Below, piece after piece: positions 61,490 through 64,000 of a DNA stretch of 64,000 nucleotides; within the stretch, counting starts at the first letter, position 1; each line of letters begins with the position of its first letter. This DNA comes from Linum tenue. Lineage: Eukaryota > Streptophyta > Magnoliopsida > Malpighiales > Linaceae. Under the pieces are notes generated by a model. The model saw nothing but the letters and a program-made list of their open reading frames with translations. It was not told where the DNA came from and did no database searches. The translations under genes and the position numbers were made by a program. The stretch spans positions 5,424,937 to 5,488,936 of the forward strand of contig CAMGYJ010000009.1 of assembly GCA_946122785.1 (NCBI GenBank), given 5' to 3'.

Positions 61490-62240
61490 AAAACAGAATG
61501 TCCAATCTGTCTTTGTGGTGCATAATCATTTTTGCATTTTTTTTCCACTGCAGGATAGCATGGGGCATATGGAGACTTGCAGGACTAGATCTCAACCGCA
61601 TCCATTTAGTTTCTCTCCATTTATCCTATGTGAAAATAGCTAATATGGTGTTCTTATGTTGGCACATTTGGAAAGGTATATGTTGGTCCATTCATGGCAT
61701 CATTCAATATCAGCGACCTGGCCTACTTCGCTAGTTTAGGGTACAAATTGATGAGTTGCAAGCAGTTGTTGGTCTTGCTGTAGGGGCTCCTTAGCATCGA
61801 TAGCAAACCTTCGCTCTTACATTGGTGAGTACAGGCAATCTGTCAAGGGAGGTTACTATAGCATTTTTGCAAAGTCTGGTGGCCTCTATTTAGTTCAACG
61901 ACTTCGTAAAGCGTAGCCAGGGTGGTGGAATTGGCTACCTGGGCTTTGAATCCTCAGGGGTTAAGAATTGTTTTTGATCCAATCCGTAGGAATCAATAAA
62001 AAAGGCAAATCCCTTATGATACACCAGATCCGGCTCGGTTATTGATAGAGTGAATAGATCTGCCATTTCTTTGAGCTTCGCCTTTGGAAAGTACAACAAA
62101 GGTATGCAAAATTCATTCTTCGTGGATTTGTCTTTACAAGATGCCATGAACTAGTGCCTAACTCATAGTGTTCTTTCTATTAAATTTCATGGTGACTCTC
62201 AATTGGTTATTCAGCGAGTGATGTCTAGAGATCTAACGCA
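61490..62240 (+). pseudogene. LINE/RNase H remnant between two LTRs
   Basis: The frame at 61468-61734 contains FHCRIAWGIWRLAGLDL and CWHIWKGICWSIHGII, which resemble the end of the zinc-binding domain of plant LINE proteins. Near 62185-62215 the words HGDSQLVIQRVMSRDL resemble an RNase H motif. Stops and frame breaks are many. It sits between two minus-strand LTR-like pieces of one family. Confidence 0.5.
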
Positions 62241-62249
62241 CGATTTAAG

Positions 62250-62636
62250 GGTACCAATTGATGTAAGGCCAAATATCTCGGGCGTGAACTGGGAGCTCGG
62301 ACCATGATATCGGGAAAAAGCGCACCGTTTCATTTACTCCGTTCATGGTCTGGATGGGACACCTTGCATGCCACGGTCTGGCCCTCATCTTCACGGTCGT
62401 CTGACCGTGATAATGTTGGTTTAACCATGACCTTCTCCATTTTCCCTTTTTTATTTGTCTTTGCCCTCTTTCGTTCAACTTTCGCTTCCAAGGCCAATCT
62501 CACATGCTAGAACCTGAAACATGTTAGAAACATGCACAACGTAATGTAAAATCAAACCTTAAGCGATATAAACGCCCCAAACACCTCAAGAACTTGGGGT
62601 GAAAATATTTTCAATTAGACCCGAATCAAACCTCAC
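62250..62636 (-). mobile_element. LTR fragment, minus strand, same family
   Basis: On the minus strand it starts aagtgaggtttgattcgggt, matching caagtgtgaggtttgatttg at 51053-51073. It continues with cgaaagttgaacgaaagagg, which resembles the words at 51215 and 21985. It contains inverted words around cacggtcgtctgaccgtg. It is cut off before any TATA-like box. Confidence 0.6.
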
Positions 62637-62649
62637 TTTGGTCTAATTG

Positions 62650-63110
62650 CTTGCTTGGAAGTCCGCGACCTGACTCACGGTTGCGATCTTTCCCTGTGGC
62701 TTTGGATAACAGAGGCGACGAGTCGATTATCGAAACTCTCTATCCATTCCTTGGTGGGCGGTGGCTACTCCTCAAGTTCATGGTTGACACTCTCCAGATC
62801 GCGGGCATGATCTTTGCTCCAGAGGCCTTGATCTTTGAGCTTGACTTCGCGCCTCTTCTTTTCGGCCGTGATCTCCACCCTCCAGCAGTTATCTCCTTGC
62901 TTTGCTCCTTGTCCTATACTTGTGACCCATTTTCGTGCATAAAATGCAAGTATCATCTACTACACCCTAAAATGACATAAATTTCTCCGATGAACAGATT
63001 CAGGTGCATTTGATAAAATATTAACCATTGAGACCATGAAATGACTTGAAAAGACCTAAAATATAGAGGCTAAATAACACCATTTTGGATGTTATCAAAA
63101 CTCGTCTCCT
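62650..63110 (-). mobile_element. Second LTR-like fragment, minus strand
   Basis: On the minus strand it opens gttttgataacatccaaaat and contains gatcacggccgaaaag, a style shared with the neighbouring LTRs, but it is not the same sequence. It appears to abut the fragment ending at 62636. It has no coding sequence. The limits are approximate. Confidence 0.4.
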
Positions 63111-63501
63111 AAAACCTCTCATTTGCTGCCACTTTCACTATTAATGAAGTTTGTGTACTATCTTTATAGCTTCATTACTTGTTGATTGTTTCCTTTTCTC
63201 ATATTTTTTCTCGAAAGAAGGAGGTAGGCGTTGAATGCTTGTTTAAAACTCTATTAGTTCAGTGTATGTGTGTCTGACTGATCATTAATATATGAGCTAG
63301 TTCACTTAGGTGTTTATATTATACAAATAAAATTTAGAGTAAATACAATTAATTAGACTAAGCTTTTAAACTTTTCAAATTATTAGCCAAGCCTTTCAAA
63401 ATACACAATATTAGTCTTAGTCAAACCTTTTGTAACGCATCAAAATATTAGTCATAATATGTTACCATTAATAATTTTGTAACTCTTTTCTTAGTTAAAA
63501 T

Positions 63502-63942
63502 TAGTGATGACAGTGGGGCGGGTACCTCAAAATCCATGCCCTGTCCCACGCTACTACGAGTCGGGGCGGGTAATACTCACACGGGGCAGGTCGACCCACT
63601 CTTACATGTTATTTGAAAATGATTCAAGCAAAATTATACTTTTACGATAAAACGAAGGGAAAAATACTTTATAAATGAAAAATTAGTGATAATATAATGG
63701 GTAATTGAGTCTAACTAATTAAAAAATCAAGTCTAACTAGTTGAAAAAGGCCCAAATAGGAAAAATATGAGTAGATACTATAAGAAATTGCGATAGAATG
63801 GGTCAAGAACGGGGCGGGACAGGACGGGACTGAAGTAGATACTCATACACCGCCCCACGCTACAATGGGTCAGGTAATACCCGCCCCATCGCGGGTCAGG
63901 TCAGATAATACCCGGCGGGATGGGTTCAAATTGTCATCCCTA
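63502..63942. mobile_element. hAT MITE with cggggcggg words
   Basis: The element is 441 bp. The left end, tagtgatgacagtggggcgg, resembles the complement of the right end, tagggatgacaatttgaacc. The flanks gttaaaat (63494-63501) and attaaaat (63943-63950) match at 7 of 8 bases, as expected for hAT. Both ends are dense in gggcgggta and taccccgcccc-type words; the middle is AT-rich and non-coding. Confidence 0.8.
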
Positions 63943-64000
63943 ATTAAAATACTAAAATTTTACAATGTTAGCATTCACGTGTCTTTTCGAAGTTAGTACC

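Overview
This window is nuclear DNA of a flowering plant, almost certainly a eudicot. The genes are split by short AT-rich introns, the proteins belong to plant-only families (RLCK-VII kinase, SAUR, TRF-like Myb, ABCG half transporter with a long extracellular N-terminus), and the space between them is full of small inverted-repeat transposons and decayed LTR and LINE retroelements. No bacterial, organellar or viral gene organisation is seen.

Seven genes can be reconstructed, with exon phases that close exactly. From left to right they are: a PCRK1/2-type receptor-like cytoplasmic kinase (2059-4639, minus); a 13-exon ABC transporter of the ABCG24/ABCG28/NAP12 clade (13350-19574, minus); translin (27073-28721, plus); a TRF-like telobox Myb protein (30240-32129, plus); a SAUR protein (37484-37864, plus); a 481-residue membrane protein without a named function (39066-40511, minus); and adenosine kinase (55131-57366, minus). 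From memory, the run ABCG - translin - TRFL - SAUR - membrane protein follows Arabidopsis At2g37010 to At2g37035, and kinase - SAUR - adenosine kinase follows At5g03320 to At5g03300. The window may therefore hold an ancestral gene order that Arabidopsis has divided between chromosomes.

Mobile DNA fills the rest. Several elements can be bounded to the base by target-site duplications: four Mutator-type elements with long inverted repeats and 9-10 bp duplications; hAT-type elements with 8 bp duplications, including a family of about 183 bp with three good copies (two inside introns of the ABCG gene); and a 320 bp solo LTR with an exact 5 bp duplication. A 1.3 kb Pack-MULE (42706-44004) carries a broken piece of a CDKF;1-like kinase gene. 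Two-level nesting with an intact duplication at each level is seen at 41378-42098. A 3.5 kb LTR element without coding capacity lies at 23288-26757. A dead Athila/Tat-like Ty3 element fills 47.2-52.2 kb, and related LTRs recur at 21.8 kb and 60.3-62.6 kb.

The genes serve unrelated jobs (immune signalling, membrane transport, nucleic-acid binding, auxin response, purine salvage) and no pathway links them. No new enzymatic or defence system was found. The main points of interest are the gene capture, the transposon load inside one transporter gene, two GC-AG introns and the apparently composite ancestral gene order.
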